A stretch of 7,170 bases of DNA, taken from assembly GCA_946633495.1 (NCBI GenBank), contig CAMPAX010000119.1, forward strand, positions 1 through 7,170, given 5' to 3'. Position 1 is the stretch's first letter; each line of letters opens with the position of its first letter. This document shows positions 5,524-7,170 of this stretch, piece after piece. The DNA is from an uncultured Lachnospiraceae bacterium. Lineage in GTDB: Bacteria; Bacillota; Clostridia; Lachnospirales; Lachnospiraceae. Under the pieces are notes generated by a model. The model was not told the DNA's origin and did no database searches. It was given only the letters and a program-made list of their open reading frames with translations. The translations under genes and the position numbers were made by a program.

Positions 5524-7170
5524 ATGCCGGAAGAGTATAAAACAATGTACATGAAGCGACACTTCAAGCTGCATAGAGCATTCTATGCAGTGTTGTTAAG
5601 TGTCGTTCTTTTATGCTATTTCAATAAAATTTCTCCGGAACCCACCACCCTGGCATACTATATTCTGGCGATCCTTCTCTGTGCCGTTATGGATGAATAT
5701 TTCCTCTGGCGGAAGTTCAATGTACCGAAAAAGTTTTTCAGCGTCAGGGCATTTCTTGCGATCCTGTTCCTGTCGGCAGGAACGGTATTCGGGCCTCCTC
5801 ATGCCGTGGAATTTATCCCGTTCCTGCTTTTTGAAATGGTCCTGATCTATGAGGATATGATCCTGAATGATATCTTTGATGATTTTGGGATCTTCATCCG
5901 AAGGGTGCTGTATCTTTTTATCATCATGGTAAGTATGGCACTTTGTTTCCGGAATCTGGTATCCGGATTCTGGGTCATTATCGAGATCCTGGTCGGGGCA
6001 GCCATCGTTGGCGTATGTTTTATCCTGTTCCACAGCTTCATAGACGGACTGAGAATGTTTGAGAAGCGGGCTACGGACATGCATTTCAAATACATTAATC
6101 TGGAAGAAGAGCGGAATAAGCTTCTGAAATATCAGGACCGGGTGGAGCAGGTCAACAGTGAGATCAACTTCCAGAAATTCAACCTGGTGAAAGCAAACCG
6201 GGAACTGGAAAACAAGAATGAAGAAGTCCGTTCCCTGATCGAGGTAATGAAGTATTTTTCATCGAACTTTGATGTCCCCGAAAATGCAAGGCGCATGATG
6301 GAAAATATCATGGAGCTTAAGAATCCTACAGCCTGTGGGATCTACATTAAAGAAAAGGTCTATCTCAACAAAGACCCGTACTGCGCGATACTTACCGGCA
6401 ACCAAAGCTATGAGGAAGCGTTGGAGAGGGATTTCTTCACTATCTTCGATATGGTTTCCAGAAGAAAAAGTCCGGATCCTCTGATCCTTTGTGATAACGG
6501 AGATTTTCTGACCGGCATTCTCAGCGACACAAATGTGGTTAACGCGCTTGCGATCCCGGCTTATATCAACGATACATATTACGGCGTCATGGTGATCATG
6601 TCCGGAATCCGGGACTTCTTTGAATCCGGTTATTCCTTCTATGAATCCTCCCTTGTGGATTTCACCAGCTCCGTACAGAGTGCAAAGCTGTATCTGCAGA
6701 TGAAGGATATGGCCGTCAAAGACGGACTGACCGGGGTTTATAACCGGGCTTACTTCAATGAGATATTTCCGAATATCTGCGCAAAATGCGTTGTTGACAA
6801 GAAGAGTCTCTCCATGGCTCTGTTGGATATTGACAAATTCAAGAGCATCAATGATACCTACGGTCATCTGGCCGGAGACGAAGTGATCCGCATGGTGGCT
6901 TCGGTGGATCGGAAGTACGCAGATATGCATGGCGGTTATGCTGTGCGGTATGGCGGCGAAGAATTCCTTCTCATCCTTCCCGGGTATTCCGTAGAGGAAT
7001 TCCGAAAGATTCTTCAGAAAGTGCATGATGAGATCGTACAGAACGTTGTGCATTTCGAAAAAGAGGAGATCCACGTCAATACAAGTATCGGTATGTCAAA
7101 CTATCCGGAGATTGCCGAAGAGATCGTGGATGTACTGGATCAGTCCGACCGGGCCATGTATTTCAGTAAA
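5524..7170 (+). CDS. Membrane-bound GGDEF diguanylate cyclase with coiled coil and GAF-like region (3' end outside window)
   Basis: The frame is open for 549 residues and runs off the window within the last part of the GGDEF domain. Order: about five or six hydrophobic helices (roughly 18-33, 41-56, 73-90, 95-110, 126-142, 148-173); a charged coiled coil (about 180-245); a GAF-like region (about 245-395, beginning YFSSNFDVPENARRMMENI); then GGDEF from DGLTGVYNR (400-408). The active site looks intact: D435 (LDIDKFK), N443, D452 (GHLAGD) and GGEEF at 477-481. It should therefore make cyclic di-GMP from two GTP. The product-inhibition RxxD expected five residues before GGEEF is absent (MHGG at 468-471). 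The ATG at 5524 follows GGGAGAAGGG (5511-5520); an in-frame ATG at 5509 would add five residues but leaves no such site. The signal sensed is unknown. Confidence 0.92.
   Translation, partial: MPEEYKTMYMKRHFKLHRAFYAVLLSVVLLCYFNKISPEPTTLAYYILAILLCAVMDEYFLWRKFNVPKKFFSVRAFLAILFLSAGTVFGPPHAVEFIPFLLFEMVLIYEDMILNDIFDDFGIFIRRVLYLFIIMVSMALCFRNLVSGFWVIIEILVGAAIVGVCFILFHSFIDGLRMFEKRATDMHFKYINLEEERNKLLKYQDRVEQVNSEINFQKFNLVKANRELENKNEEVRSLIEVMKYFSSNFDVPENARRMMENIMELKNPTACGIYIKEKVYLNKDPYCAILTGNQSYEEALERDFFTIFDMVSRRKSPDPLILCDNGDFLTGILSDTNVVNALAIPAYINDTYYGVMVIMSGIRDFFESGYSFYESSLVDFTSSVQSAKLYLQMKDMAVKDGLTGVYNRAYFNEIFPNICAKCVVDKKSLSMALLDIDKFKSINDTYGHLAGDEVIRMVASVDRKYADMHGGYAVRYGGEEFLLILPGYSVEEFRKILQKVHDEIVQNVVHFEKEEIHVNTSIGMSNYPEIAEEIVDVLDQSDRAMYFSK

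Noticed and set aside
6259..7074. A 271-codon - strand open frame
   Set aside because: It lies opposite the GAF and GGDEF parts of a clear + strand gene with intact active-site motifs, so it is a shadow.

Overview
The window looks like chromosomal DNA of an anaerobic Bacillota (class Clostridia, most likely Lachnospiraceae). This is inferred from strong AGGAGG-type ribosome binding sites, consensus sigma-A promoters, the codon style and the polA-coaE gene pair. All supported genes are on the + strand. The region is mostly housekeeping, and I see no insertion sequence, phage gene, CRISPR array, tRNA or rRNA.

Layout. Positions 1-371 hold the 3' end of ilvC (ketol-acid reductoisomerase, branched-chain amino acid synthesis), followed by a very strong hairpin terminator at 397-454. 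Positions 455-597 have no convincing gene but hold a compact GC-rich cluster of nested inverted repeats. An exact-consensus sigma-A promoter (598-626) then drives an AIM24-family protein (676-1488). A short gap with a small hairpin leads to a membrane-anchored zinc-finger (anti-sigma-factor-like) protein (1550-2179). That gene sits 25 bp before polA (2205-4832), which overlaps coaE (4819-5463) by 14 bp. A second good sigma-A promoter overlaps the coaE stop codon and drives a membrane GGDEF protein (5524 to the window end, incomplete).

How the genes fit together. The zinc-finger gene, polA and coaE are closely packed and probably form one transcription unit. No terminator is visible between the AIM24 gene and this group, so readthrough from the AIM24 promoter is possible. 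PolA (gap filling, primer removal, repair) and CoaE (last step of coenzyme A synthesis) are housekeeping enzymes. PolA keeps its 5' nuclease and polymerase sites, but its 3'-5' proofreading site is degenerate. The GGDEF protein looks like an active diguanylate cyclase with a membrane sensor, a coiled coil and a GAF-like region, and it lacks the usual inhibitory I-site.

The least explained parts are the structured intergenic element at 455-560 and the orphan zinc-finger protein, which has no sigma factor gene next to it. I did not find a clearly new multi-gene system here.
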